Assembly (NCBI GenBank): GCA_944326615.1
Contig: CALVEO010000001.1
Span: 57,557 to 121,556 of the forward strand
Length of the DNA: 64,000 nt
Direction: 5' to 3'
Source: Candidatus Gastranaerophilales bacterium
GTDB taxonomy: Bacteria; Cyanobacteriota; Vampirovibrionia; Gastranaerophilales; Gastranaerophilaceae
The notes under the pieces were generated by a model. That model ran no database searches. It was not told the DNA's origin and was given only the letters and a program-made list of their open reading frames with translations. The position numbers were made by a program, and so were the translations under genes. This document shows, piece by piece, positions 1 to 8,491 of the stretch (the first letter of the stretch is position 1; each line of letters opens with the position of its first letter).

Positions 1-501
1 AAGCTGAAGCCCTACATATTTAGCAGTAACATCATCCCACCAGATTTTCAGATATTTGTCAAGCGAATATGCGCCTGCGGTAGAGACTAAGAAAGTCAGC
101 CCCTGATTTACCGCAAGTGTATTTTTTCTGTCTTTGTCAAGCTTGTCATTTGTCAAAGTTTTTTGCACATACAAACCGCTGGTAATCATTGAACCAATAG
201 TCAAACAATGCTGAAAGAGATTATTGCTGTTTTTCAGTTTATCTGCAACATATCCGAGCGGTTTGCTGTCAACTAATTTTGATGTAAAATATTTTGCTAT
301 ACCATCTGTAAAATTATTATAAAATTTAGAAAACGGTGCAAAGAAACTTGACTTATCTTTGGCAGCCTGTTCTACTACCTGCTCTGCTGCATCAGCAAGT
401 GTTGAAGCGGGATTTGCTGTAAATGCCGTTTTGGGGCGGTTAAAATTATAGTAATTTTGTCTATTTGAATTTAAAGAATTTGTGTTAAATGTTACATTCA
501 T
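1..501 (-). CDS. Unknown membrane-associated protein, C-terminus outside window
   Basis: An open frame of 167 codons runs from an ATG at 501 to the window edge without a stop, so only the N-terminal part is seen. A strong ribosome site (AAAGGAGGTG) precedes the ATG, which overlaps the stop codon of the upstream gene by one base, so the two are probably translationally coupled. The first 30 residues are Asn/Ser rich and contain NRPKTAFTANP, a weak match to the F[ST]G motif seen in other unknown proteins here. Two moderately hydrophobic helices follow (about residues 94-110 and 128-145), separated by a charged Lys/Asp loop, the same architecture as in the neighbouring gene, so the two could be distant paralogues. 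I do not recognise a family and assign no function. Confidence 0.75.
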   Translation of the reverse strand, partial: MNVTFNTNSLNSNRQNYYNFNRPKTAFTANPASTLADAAEQVVEQAAKDKSSFFAPFSKFYNNFTDGIAKYFTSKLVDSKPLGYVADKLKNSNNLFQHCLTIGSMITSGLYVQKTLTNDKLDKDRKNTLAVNQGLTFLVSTAGAYSLDKYLKIWWDDVTAKYVGLQL

Positions 502-1313
502 TATTTAACACCTCCTTTAAATTCCTGAAAAACAGGTTTTTCAAGAAAATCCATTTTTAAGTTCATATTATCATTATCCTTTTGCTGGGGCTGTAGTGCC
601 GCTTTTTTCTTTTCAACACCGAATATGTATTTCAAAATAGGCGGGATTAATGCAATTGTAAGAATTGCCCTTGGAACAGCTATAATCCAGTCAGGGAGGT
701 TTTTGGCAAGAGTTTCCAGACTGCCTTTATGTTTGTTCATAGCTTTAAACAATTCTCTTGATTTCCTGTTGATTATTTCACCTGCAGAATTTCTCATATC
801 TGCACGTTTTTCAAGGTCTGCAGAGATTCGTTTCATTTTTGCGAGTTTTTTGCTTCCTAATTTTTCAGGGTTTTCAAATAATTTTTTAACAGCGATATCA
901 AGAGGGCTTGTAAGAATAATTGAAGCAACAAAACCTAAAATTGCCGATGCCAGTGAATGACCTGATGCATAAATTTTATCTTCCTTATCTTTTTCACCGG
1001 GAAGCGCCATAATTGTTGCCGGTCTCATTACTCCTGCAAGACCTAATGCGACAAGCGCGCTTGTTGCAATGTTGTGGTGGTAAGTCTGCTCCAAAAATTT
1101 ATTGAACCAGTTTTTGGTTAAGATCCCTCCCTTTTTAATAGTAGTTGCGGCAGTCTCACTCTTTCCCGTAAAACTGCCGCAATAATTTGTACTATATCCT
1201 GTGTTTTCATACATGCTCTCCTTGTTCTTCTCCCTAAAGCTTCGGGAATGCGAAGAGAGCCCTAAATTACCCTGTTTAAGGGGCATATCATGTTGTATTG
1301 AGTTTATTTTCAT
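501..1313 (-). CDS. Unknown protein with N-terminal SFTGK motif and membrane helices
   Basis: A 270-residue protein of unknown family. The N-terminal third is polar and carries CGSFTGKSE at about residues 45-53, followed by hydrophobic stretches around residues 82-103 and 120-135 and a third near 213-230 (AVPRAILTIALIPPILKYIF), with a Lys-rich helical region between. It probably sits in or at the membrane. The first ATG at 1313 has only a weak GGTG site; an ATG at 1214 (residue 34) follows AAGGAGAGC, so the real protein may be 237 residues. The stop overlaps the ATG of the downstream gene by one base (TAATG). An upstream 440-base repeat-rich gap separates it from nadC. Confidence 0.75.
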   Translation of the reverse strand: MKINSIQHDMPLKQGNLGLSSHSRSFREKNKESMYENTGYSTNYCGSFTGKSETAATTIKKGGILTKNWFNKFLEQTYHHNIATSALVALGLAGVMRPATIMALPGEKDKEDKIYASGHSLASAILGFVASIILTSPLDIAVKKLFENPEKLGSKKLAKMKRISADLEKRADMRNSAGEIINRKSRELFKAMNKHKGSLETLAKNLPDWIIAVPRAILTIALIPPILKYIFGVEKKKAALQPQQKDNDNMNLKMDFLEKPVFQEFKGGVK

Positions 1314-1752
1314 TTTTTCACCAAATAAAATTAAATGTCTTCTACATTCATTTTAAAACAAAGGAAAAAATTTTTTGCTATATAATTTAAGAAACTTTAC
1401 ACATTTTTTTATAAAAATACAGAAATTATAGTTTGATGTATATTAATAATGGTTTTGTAAAGTTCCCTCGTAATGACAGAGGAAGTTCATGCAAAATCCG
1501 ATGTGTTGGATGGAACGGCTACGTTCCCTCTCTCTCTTTGTGAGAGGGTTAGGGAGAGGGGCTTATCAGAAAGGTAAAGTTATATAGTAGACAGAGGGCC
1601 GGATGTCAGGAAGGCAAGCATTATTTAGAAGTTAGGAAGCTAAGAAGGTAGGCTTATTTACAGTAAAAGGCTTATCTTCTTACCCTCCTACCCTCTTATC
1701 TTCTGAATTGTACGCTGCCCTCCCTATTCGAGGTGGACATGAAAAACTATTA
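1314..1752. repeat. Gene-free gap built of dispersed repeats (R1, R2)
   Basis: No convincing gene lies here. About 1470-1560 is a copy of repeat R1 (AAGTTCATGCAA, then TGGATGGAACGGCTACG, then a CCCTCTC...GAGAGGG palindrome followed by TTAGGGAGAGGG). About 1621-1680 is a copy of repeat R2 (TTATTTAGAAG.TAGGAAG.TAAGAAG...GTAAAAGGCTTAT). The same modules occur inside the leaders of the prepilin loci at 5.3, 34.0 and 56.7 kb. The 1314-1460 part is plain AT-rich DNA and should hold the promoter of the upstream minus-strand gene. Confidence 0.7.
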
Positions 1753-2583
1753 CTACATATCCAGTGCCAGATCCAGTGTAGGAGCTTTTGCAACAATTGC
1801 GCTGGATGAAATGATATCAACTCCTGTTGAGGCAATTTCGTTAACGGTTTCAAGATTAACATTTCCGCTGGCTTCAACAATTGCGCGGTGATTAATAATT
1901 TCAACAGCCTGTTTCATAATATTTACAGGCATATTATCAAGCATAATGATATCAACATTCAAATTCACAGCTTCTTTTACCTGTTCAAGCGTGTCGCATT
2001 CAACTTCTATCTTATGCGCATGGGACAGATTTTTACGCAGTTTATTAACAGCATTTGTAATTGAGCCAGCAAGACGGATATGATTGTCTTTAATCATGGC
2101 ACAATCAGACAAATTAAATCTGTGCAGAGCGCCTCCGCCTGTTTTTACGGCATATTTTTCAAATGCCCTGAAATTCGGGGTGGTTTTGCGGGTATCAACA
2201 ATTTTTGACTCATAAGGGCTTATTGCATCCTGATATTTGCGGGTTTGCGTTGCTATACCAGACATTCTTTGAATATAATTCAAAGCAACCCGTTCTCCCA
2301 TAAGCAAATCCCTTGCCGGGCCTGAAATATCAGCAATTTTATCTCCTTTTTTGATTATATCGCCATCTTTAAAATAAAATTTTATATCAACTTTATCAGA
2401 AAGAGTTTCAAATACTGTTTTAAAAACTTCACATCCGCAAAGCACACCGTTGCTTCTGGTATTAAGCGCACCTTTCAGAAAATCATTTTCATCTGCAAGA
2501 TTTTCTGTTGTAATATCTCCGTATCCGATATCTTCAAGAAGTGCGTTTTTCACGTGGTCTTTTACATAAAGCTTATTTAACAT
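1753..2583 (-). CDS. nadC: Nicotinate-nucleotide pyrophosphorylase (quinolinate phosphoribosyltransferase)
   Basis: Converts quinolinate and PRPP to nicotinate mononucleotide, CO2 and pyrophosphate in cytoplasmic de novo NAD synthesis. The 276 residues are full family length. Visible family motifs are the N-terminal EDIGYGDITT, the substrate-binding stretch DTRKTTPNFR (near residue 130), GGGALHRFNLSD, and IKDNHI; the C-terminal barrel strands EVECDTLEQ and IIMLDNM are also typical. The ATG overlaps the 3' end of nadB by 11 bases, so both are one transcript. nadA, the third enzyme of the usual trio, is not in this window. Confidence 0.97.
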   Translation of the reverse strand: MLNKLYVKDHVKNALLEDIGYGDITTENLADENDFLKGALNTRSNGVLCGCEVFKTVFETLSDKVDIKFYFKDGDIIKKGDKIADISGPARDLLMGERVALNYIQRMSGIATQTRKYQDAISPYESKIVDTRKTTPNFRAFEKYAVKTGGGALHRFNLSDCAMIKDNHIRLAGSITNAVNKLRKNLSHAHKIEVECDTLEQVKEAVNLNVDIIMLDNMPVNIMKQAVEIINHRAIVEASGNVNLETVNEIASTGVDIISSSAIVAKAPTLDLALDM

Positions 2584-4189
2584 AATCAGGAACCTTATAA
2601 TCTTTTGTTATAATGCTGTGTACACACTCTTCGTTAGTATCAGGGAAATCTGTGCGGTAATGTGCTCCGCGGGATTCCCTTCTCATAAGAGCCGAGTTAA
2701 CTATTAATTGTGCAACAGTAAGCATATTTCTAAACTCATATTCTTCTCTGCTTGCGCATTTATAAGAACGCGGAAATTCAGATTTGAGTATATCCAATTC
2801 ATTAATTGCCTTAAGCAAAGAATGTTCATCTCTGAAAATACCTGCATCATTCCACATAATTTCCTGTAACTTTTGTTTCAGCTGCGGTATATCCAGCTCA
2901 TCAAGAATAATTTCTTCATCAGTGTATTTATCAATAATTGATTTTATATTTTCATCAATCTGCTTAGGTGTTTTAAGCTCAAGTGTTTTCAAATATTCCG
3001 CAACTGAATAAGCACATACTACACATTCAAGCAAAGAATTGCTTGCAAGCCTGTTCCCGCCATGAAGCCCTGTTGATGCGACTTCTCCAATTGCATAAAG
3101 TCCGCTGATAGATGTTTCACCTTTAAGATTTGTTTTTACACCGCCCATATAATAGTGAGCAGCGGGCGCTACAGGAATAAAATCATGAGCAATATCAATT
3201 CCGTTTTCCAAACATTTTTTTGAAATATTAGGGAAACGTTTTGCAAGCTTTTTCGAATCAATACATGAAGCGTTCAGATAAACATTATCGGCGTTATTTT
3301 TTTTCATTTCGTTGAATATCGCACGTGTAACAATGTCCCTTGGAGCCAGTTCTCTGCGTTCATCATATTTAGCCATAAATTCAACACCATCTGCATCACA
3401 GAGTTTGGCTCCTTCGCCCCTTACTGCTTCCGAGATTAAAAATCTGTTTTCTCCGCAGTCAATAGCCAGTGCTGTCGGATGGAATTGTACAAATTCCATA
3501 TCCTGCATCACAGCTCCGGCATTGTAAGCAATTGCAAACCCGTCTCCTGTTGCTCCGGCAGGATTAGTGGTATATTTATATAATTGGCCGATGCCGCCGG
3601 TTGCAAGAATTATTGCAGGTGAATATATTGTTTCATATTCCTGGGTTTCATCATTATAAACCAGAACTCCCTTGCATTCGTTGGAACTTACTAAAAGTTC
3701 GACTGCATCGGTTTGTTCATAGACTTCTATATTTTCATTTTCCTGCACTTTCCGGCAAAGAGCGTGTTCAATCATTTTGCCAGTTGCATCTCCGCCTGAG
3801 TGAAGAATTCTTCTGACACTGTGTGCTGCTTCTTTTGTAAAGCAAAGGTTGTCATTTTCATCGCGGTCAAATTCCACGCCGAATTTTAATAAGTCTTTTA
3901 TAACAGTATCTGAGTGTTCGGAAATAAATTTAACAGTGTTAAATTCGCTCAAACCTGCACCTGCTTTTATTGTATCTGAAATATGCGAAGCAGTTGAATC
4001 GTCTTTGTTTTCTTTCATAACTCCGACCATACCGCCCTGGGCATATCTTGAATTGCTCTCGCCGAGTTTGGATTTGGTAATCAAAAGCAGTCCGTCAGGC
4101 AAATTTACCTGCTGTTCTATTTTCAATGCAGCATACAAGCCTGCAATACCACTCCCTATTATTATTGTTGAATATTTTGAATATTTCAT
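2573..4189 (-). CDS. nadB: L-aspartate oxidase
   Basis: FAD enzyme that oxidises L-aspartate to iminoaspartate, the first step of quinolinate synthesis. The 538 residues match the family. The dinucleotide fold GSGIAGL lies at about residues 12-18, the SRYAQGG segment typical of fumarate-reductase-type flavoproteins at about 47-53, and the flavin-contact segment GLHGGNRLASNSLLE near residue 370. A good site (AAGGTG, 7 bases) precedes the ATG. It is first in the nadB-nadC pair; NadA would have to be encoded elsewhere. Fumarate reductase subunit A is the main alternative, ruled out by length, motif set and the partner gene. Confidence 0.96.
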   Translation of the reverse strand: MKYSKYSTIIIGSGIAGLYAALKIEQQVNLPDGLLLITKSKLGESNSRYAQGGMVGVMKENKDDSTASHISDTIKAGAGLSEFNTVKFISEHSDTVIKDLLKFGVEFDRDENDNLCFTKEAAHSVRRILHSGGDATGKMIEHALCRKVQENENIEVYEQTDAVELLVSSNECKGVLVYNDETQEYETIYSPAIILATGGIGQLYKYTTNPAGATGDGFAIAYNAGAVMQDMEFVQFHPTALAIDCGENRFLISEAVRGEGAKLCDADGVEFMAKYDERRELAPRDIVTRAIFNEMKKNNADNVYLNASCIDSKKLAKRFPNISKKCLENGIDIAHDFIPVAPAAHYYMGGVKTNLKGETSISGLYAIGEVASTGLHGGNRLASNSLLECVVCAYSVAEYLKTLELKTPKQIDENIKSIIDKYTDEEIILDELDIPQLKQKLQEIMWNDAGIFRDEHSLLKAINELDILKSEFPRSYKCASREEYEFRNMLTVAQLIVNSALMRRESRGAHYRTDFPDTNEECVHSIITKDYKVPDYVK

Positions 4190-4280
4190 TTTAATACACC
4201 TTATGTATATTTACCATTTATATAATAATCCAAAATAATTTATTTTGCTATACAAAAAAATTAAGATTTAATTAAATTAA

Positions 4281-4315
4281 TAAAAAATTTTCCGGAAATT
4301 ATATTTCCGGAAAAA
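4281..4315 (-). terminator. Rho-independent terminator after the prepilin locus
   Basis: An inverted repeat TTTTCCGGAAAT/ATTTCCGGAAAA at 4288-4313 is followed, on the minus strand, by a T-rich run. It lies just downstream of the prepilin stop at 4345. Confidence 0.75.
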
Positions 4316-4344
4316 CAATTATTATAGATATGTTTCCTATCTTA

Positions 4345-5519
4345 TTAGTACGGATAATCTTTTGAAATCTGCCATCCGTCTGATATAATTTTTTGTGCAC
4401 AGCAAAAGCCGTTGCCTGTGCTGCTGCAGTTTGTATTTATTTGATTTTCTGTATAGTTATAACATGATGGTAGTATCCCCTTACCTTTTACGCGTTCAAA
4501 GACAAACAAATCTTTGCCTAATATATTCGGATTTTTGGGACCGTTCAAATCAATATAAATTTTGCTGTCTTCTACAACGGTTGAGCCTCTGCCAATTGAT
4601 ATAGAGTATAAAATGCCATCACCTGTAATAAATGGGATTCTTAATTCGTCAAGAGAAAAGGTAAGAGTGTGCTTGTTTCCACTCAAATCATTCCAGGGAT
4701 AAATTTCTTTATATCCGCATTCTGTATATTTATTACATATTTTTAAGACATTAAAGTAAGGCAGCCAGTATTTTTGCAAATATTCTCCGGCGCCGATACT
4801 CATACCATTTTCCCAGTATTCGAATTCTCCGTTATCAATTTCAGACATTTTTAAGGCTTGACTAATAGAAGTATATGCTTTTTTAAGTTTAGATATTGTT
4901 TCTTGTTTTTTATAGTGTCCAATAACCGACGGCATCGTCATGGCAGCTACCACACCTATAATTCCTAATGTAATCAAGACCTCCGCCAAAGTAAACGCAC
5001 AGCGTTTACAAGGTGAATAAGAGAATAAGTGAATAGGTGAATAAGTTCGTTTCGAGGAATTAGTGTCATGCTGAACTTGTTTCAGCATCTTATAATTACT
5101 TACTTCCTCTCCTGTGGGAGAGGGTTGGGGTGAGGGCTGATTATTATATATAATTTGATTGTAGTTACTTATTCCTTCTCCCCTATGCGGCAGCGTAGCC
5201 GCTGCACCCGATACCAGAGTTTTGCATAAATTTGTTATGTCATTGTAAGAAAGCGTGTCGCTCCACCCGCCACATTGAGTTTTGCATGAACTTTGCTTGT
5301 CATTGCGTGAGGATGTAGCCGTTCCATCCCCATAGTGAATTTTAAAACTTTCAGTATTACCACCTAATTTTTGAATAACAAACTTCTGAAACAGGTTCAG
5401 AATGACAGTTATATTAAGACCCCATAAATAAAATTTAAAACCTGAAAACGCCCTAATGTCGCGGGTTAAGCGGTTATGCTTGCGGGGGGGGGGCAATTCA
5501 AAGCTTCTCTAATTGTCAT
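4345..5519 (-). CDS. Prepilin-like protein with long repeat-built leader; reading frame split at a C10 tract
   Basis: The conserved class III prepilin segment FTLAEVLITLGIIGVV is followed by about 180 residues with Cys pairs and the family ending W.IS.DYPY; such proteins are cleaved by prepilin peptidase and enter type IV pilus/type II-like systems. Here residue -1 is Ala, not Gly. An ATG at 5519 has a perfect site (AAGGAGG) and a consensus promoter, reads MTIREALNCPPP through ten C (5484-5493), and stops at 5466-5468. The prepilin frame is open from 5496 to 4345. One extra C would join them into 391 residues. The about 160-residue leader is made of dispersed repeats. A nearer internal start (the Met of KMLKQVQ) lacks a ribosome site. 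Phase variation, a homopolymer undercount, or loss of the leader start are all possible. Confidence 0.65.
5068..5088. repeat. R4 palindrome
   Basis: ATGCTGAAC.TGTTTCAGCAT inverted repeat, one of four copies of a short TGAAC-TTG-TTTCA palindrome in the window. It is read in frame in the prepilin leader as KMLKQVQHD. Confidence 0.7.
5195..5335 (-). repeat. Two adjacent R1 repeat copies inside the prepilin leader
   Basis: On the minus strand two diverged copies of R1 follow each other: GGGATGGAACGGCTACATCC, AAGTTCATGCAAAACTCAA, GGCGGGTGGAGCG, then TTTATGCAAAACTCTGG and GGTGCAGCGGCTACGCTGCC. They remain open in the prepilin frame. Confidence 0.7.
5384..5402. repeat. R4 palindrome
   Basis: Inverted repeat TTCTGAA-ACAGG-TTCAGAA, second copy of R4, in the prepilin leader. 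Confidence 0.7.
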
Positions 5520-5543
5520 TTTTGTCCTCCTTACTTTTTCTTT

Positions 5544-5572
5544 ATTATAACCCATTTGTTTAATTTGTGCAA
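5544..5572 (-). promoter_or_regulatory. Consensus sigma-70-type promoter for the C10 prepilin locus
   Basis: On the minus strand a -35 TTGCAC (5567-5572) and a -10 TATAAT (5544-5549) are separated by exactly 17 bases. The AAGGAGG site and ATG at 5519 follow within 30 bases, which supports 5519 as the true start of translation. Confidence 0.75.
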
Positions 5573-5579
5573 CTGATTA

Positions 5580-5613
5580 AAAGAAAAACAGCTCTTTTTA
5601 GGAGCTGTTTTTC
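5580..5613 (-). terminator. Rho-independent terminator
   Basis: Hairpin AAACAGCTC/GAGCTGTTT with a T-rich tail on the minus strand, directly after the stop of the 5622-5927 gene. It separates that gene from the prepilin promoter. Confidence 0.8.
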
Positions 5614-5621
5614 GTGAGATT

Positions 5622-5927
5622 TTATTTTTTATCTTCTTTAGGAGCTTTTGGGGCGGGAGCTTTAAATTCTTTTCGTGGAGCATCAATTTTGTGGTGTTTG
5701 TAGGGTTTGTGCGGTCTAAACTCCCCTCTGTGGTGATACATAGGGGCTTCAAATCTTGGAGGCGGGCAGCAGCATGGTTTTCCCTGAGGTCTGGTAACTG
5801 CACTGAACAGGCACAGCGCAATAAGACATCCTATGAAAGTTGCTAAAATTGTCAATAAAAATTTCGCAAAGTCAGGGCTGATAGACCACTGTGAACTCTT
5901 TGTTTCCTGATTAATTTCTTCTGTCAT
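5622..5927 (-). CDS. Small single-pass membrane protein with His/Pro-rich tail
   Basis: 101 residues from an ATG at 5927 with a strong site (AAAAGGAGAGATT); the frame extends 17 codons further upstream, but those start codons lack a ribosome site. A soluble N-terminus (MTEEINQETKSSQW) is followed by one membrane helix (about residues 20-42, FLLTILATFIGCLIALCLFSAV), then CCCPPP and a tail rich in His, Pro, Lys and Arg (YHHRGEFRPHKPYKHHK). The Cys/His content could bind metal, but no known motif is matched. Family unknown; it stands alone with its own terminator. Confidence 0.75.
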   Translation of the reverse strand: MTEEINQETKSSQWSISPDFAKFLLTILATFIGCLIALCLFSAVTRPQGKPCCCPPPRFEAPMYHHRGEFRPHKPYKHHKIDAPRKEFKAPAPKAPKEDKK

Positions 5928-6125
5928 AATCTCTCCTTTTCTTTTTGTCTTTTTACTCACACTAATATAACGATGCATATAAAATTTTGTTCATTTTTAT
6001 CATAAATATTATAATAAATATTTTACTTACAAGTCAACAGCATATAATATTACCGTTATTTGTTCATAAAAAAGGGATTAATTAGAGACTAAAAAATTTT
6101 ATAAGTAATATAGGGAGAAAATATT

Positions 6126-6785
6126 ATGACAATAAATATATTACTTGTAGAAGATCAAAAACTTATACGTGTTGGCTTAAAATCTCTTTTTGAAGGGCAG
6201 GATGAAATAATAGTTTCGTCTGAAGCTCAAAGCGGTAAAGAGGCAGTAGAAAAATTCAGAACTGCTCATCCAGATGTTGTAATAATGGATATAGGACTTC
6301 CGGATATATCGGGAATAGAAGCAACAAAACGTATTCTTGAAATTGACAGTAAAGCTAAGGTTGTAATTTTGACATCGCATTTAAGCGAGCAGGAGATAAT
6401 TGATGCACTCCATGCAGGAGCGTGTGCTTATGTTTTGAAAGATATAAGCACTGATGCGTTAAAAATGATTATAAAAACAGTTGAACAGGGTGCAATGTGG
6501 CTGGATCCGCAGGTTGTTCCGATTTTACGCGAAAAAAACTGCGGTGTAATTCCGCCCCGTCAAATGTCAAGAGCTATGTTTAAAGAACAGCATGCAAACC
6601 TTACACAGAGAGAATATGAAGTTTTAAAGCTTGTAGTTGACGGACTTTCTAATCATGAGATTGCAGAGGAACTGACCATTTCAGAACATACCGCGAAAGC
6701 ACATGTATGCAACATTATCCAAAAACTTGTTGTTGATGACAGAACACAAGCTGCTGTTAAAGCTTTGAAAGAAGGGCTTGTGTAA
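6126..6785 (+). CDS. NarL/LuxR-type response regulator
   Basis: Two-component transcription factor of 219 residues. The receiver domain (1-120) has the acidic pair E9-D10, the phospho-acceptor D55 in VVIMDIGLP, T83 in ILTS and K105 in YVLKD. A linker (AMWLDPQVVPILREK) leads to a LuxR-type helix-turn-helix (about 152-215, LTQREYEVLKLVVDGLSNHEIAEEL). AGGGAGAAAATATT precedes the ATG. No histidine kinase is adjacent, so its signal and targets cannot be read from the window; the gene stands alone before the SulP transporter. Confidence 0.93.
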   Translation: MTINILLVEDQKLIRVGLKSLFEGQDEIIVSSEAQSGKEAVEKFRTAHPDVVIMDIGLPDISGIEATKRILEIDSKAKVVILTSHLSEQEIIDALHAGACAYVLKDISTDALKMIIKTVEQGAMWLDPQVVPILREKNCGVIPPRQMSRAMFKEQHANLTQREYEVLKLVVDGLSNHEIAEELTISEHTAKAHVCNIIQKLVVDDRTQAAVKALKEGLV

Positions 6786-6866
6786 CAAAAATATACGTAT
6801 GTCCCCTTGTAAAATTTCAAATATTCTGTTATATAATATTTGAGAGATTATACGGGGACTTACATT

Positions 6867-8447
6867 ATGAAAACAGGGATATTATCGAATTTTAAAGGAG
6901 ATTTACTTGGCGGAATAACTGCAGGAGTTATTGCTCTGCCTTTAGCAATAGCTTTCGGTGTTTCTAGCGGACTCGGTGCGGCAGCAGGAATATATGGCTC
7001 AATTATTGTCGGCATGCTCGCGTCAATTTTTGGCGGAACTCCTACACAAATTACAGGCCCGACAGGCCCTTTGACTGTTGTAATTGCATCTGTTATTGCT
7101 ATGCATTCAGATAATCCTAATTTAATTTTTGCAGCAATACTTTTATCGGGTGTGTTTCAAATTGTCCTTGGGATTTTCAAGGTAGGCAAACTTGTAAACT
7201 TTATTCCATATCCTGTAATCTCCGGTTTTATGAGCGGTATCGGAGCTATTATAATCCTCCTTCAGATTAATCCGTTTTTAGGGTTGGAATTTTCCGGAAC
7301 GCCTGTTGAAGGATTAGTATATGCTTTAAAATCTCTGGGAAATTTTGATATTAACAGTGTTATTTTAGCTGTTTTAACTCTGGCAATAGTATTTTTTACA
7401 CCAAAAAAAATCGCAAAAGTTATTCCGCCGCCTTTAATAGCATTGGTATTAGGAACGCTTGCAGCTATATTTTTTAATCTTGATGTTAAAACAATCGGAG
7501 AAATCCCGTCTGGTTTTCCGGCTTTTACTTTTCCGGCATTTAAACTTTCAGAAATTGAGATAATAATTCCTATAGCCTTGACGCTTGCAGTTGTTGGTTC
7601 AATGGATACTCTTTTAACCTCGCTTGTTGCTGATTCTCTGACAAAGACAAAGCATAAATCTGATAAAGAATTAATAGGTCAGGGAATAGGCAATATGGCT
7701 GCCGGAGTATTCGGCGGACTTGTGTCATGCGGTGCTATGATGAGAACTGCTGTTAATATTAAAAGCGGAGGAAGAACAAAATTATCAGGAATTATACATT
7801 CGATATTTCTTATTCTTGTTATAATTTTTCTTGCACCGGCTGCATCAAAAATTCCGCTTGCCGTTCTTGCCGGAATATTAGTAAAAGTCGGGATAGGAAT
7901 TATTGATTACAAATTCCTGAGACTTTTGAAGGTGGCGCCGAGAAATGATTTGCTTGTAATGCTTCTGGTATTTTTAATCACCATTTTTGATGATTTAATT
8001 CTTGCTGTCGGAGTGGGTGTTATACTTTCATCAATTCTTTTTGCCGCAAATGTTGCAAGGCAGACGGATATAAAAGTTGTCGGGCTTTCTGACTATGCGG
8101 ATGAAAATTATATTGATGAAGATTTGAAAAATCATACAATGATCATGCATATTGACGGAACATTGTTTTTCGGCTCTGCTTCACTGATTGCCTCAAGAAT
8201 TGATGATGTTCTTGATAATAAGACTGTTATAATAGACTGCTCTAATATTAAAAGCATGGATATTTCCGCTGTTTTTGCACTTGAAGATCTTGTATTAACA
8301 TTAAAAAGTAAAAATGTAAAAGTGATAATAATATTTAACAACAGAAATGTAGCAGCTTCAGCATTAAAGCTCGGATTAAGAAAACTTATAAGCTACAAAG
8401 ATATAACTTTTTCAACAGAACAGGCTTTAAGCAGTGTACAAAATTAA
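6867..8447 (+). CDS. SulP family anion transporter with STAS domain
   Basis: Inner-membrane anion permease of about 526 residues. The core (about 1-400) is strongly hydrophobic with the SulP stretches GDLLGGITAGVIALPLAIAFG and QITGPTGPLTVV; the C-terminus (about 420-520) is a STAS domain (MIMHIDGTLFFGSA, VIIDCSNIKSMDISA). The open frame begins at a TTG at 6840, but the ATG at 6867 follows CGGGGAC at good spacing and gives the family-like MKTGILSNFKGD start. Substrate is undetermined: bicarbonate, sulfate and dicarboxylate SulP proteins cannot be told apart here. Confidence 0.92.
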   Translation: MKTGILSNFKGDLLGGITAGVIALPLAIAFGVSSGLGAAAGIYGSIIVGMLASIFGGTPTQITGPTGPLTVVIASVIAMHSDNPNLIFAAILLSGVFQIVLGIFKVGKLVNFIPYPVISGFMSGIGAIIILLQINPFLGLEFSGTPVEGLVYALKSLGNFDINSVILAVLTLAIVFFTPKKIAKVIPPPLIALVLGTLAAIFFNLDVKTIGEIPSGFPAFTFPAFKLSEIEIIIPIALTLAVVGSMDTLLTSLVADSLTKTKHKSDKELIGQGIGNMAAGVFGGLVSCGAMMRTAVNIKSGGRTKLSGIIHSIFLILVIIFLAPAASKIPLAVLAGILVKVGIGIIDYKFLRLLKVAPRNDLLVMLLVFLITIFDDLILAVGVGVILSSILFAANVARQTDIKVVGLSDYADENYIDEDLKNHTMIMHIDGTLFFGSASLIASRIDDVLDNKTVIIDCSNIKSMDISAVFALEDLVLTLKSKNVKVIIIFNNRNVAASALKLGLRKLISYKDITFSTEQALSSVQN

Positions 8448-8491
8448 AAAAAAATGCTATTATGATTTTAACCGGATAAGGAGGGAAAATT

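Noticed and set aside
1680..1904. 74-codon minus-strand open frame across the nadC end
   Set aside because: It overlaps nadC in another frame and the repeat gap, with no start signal.
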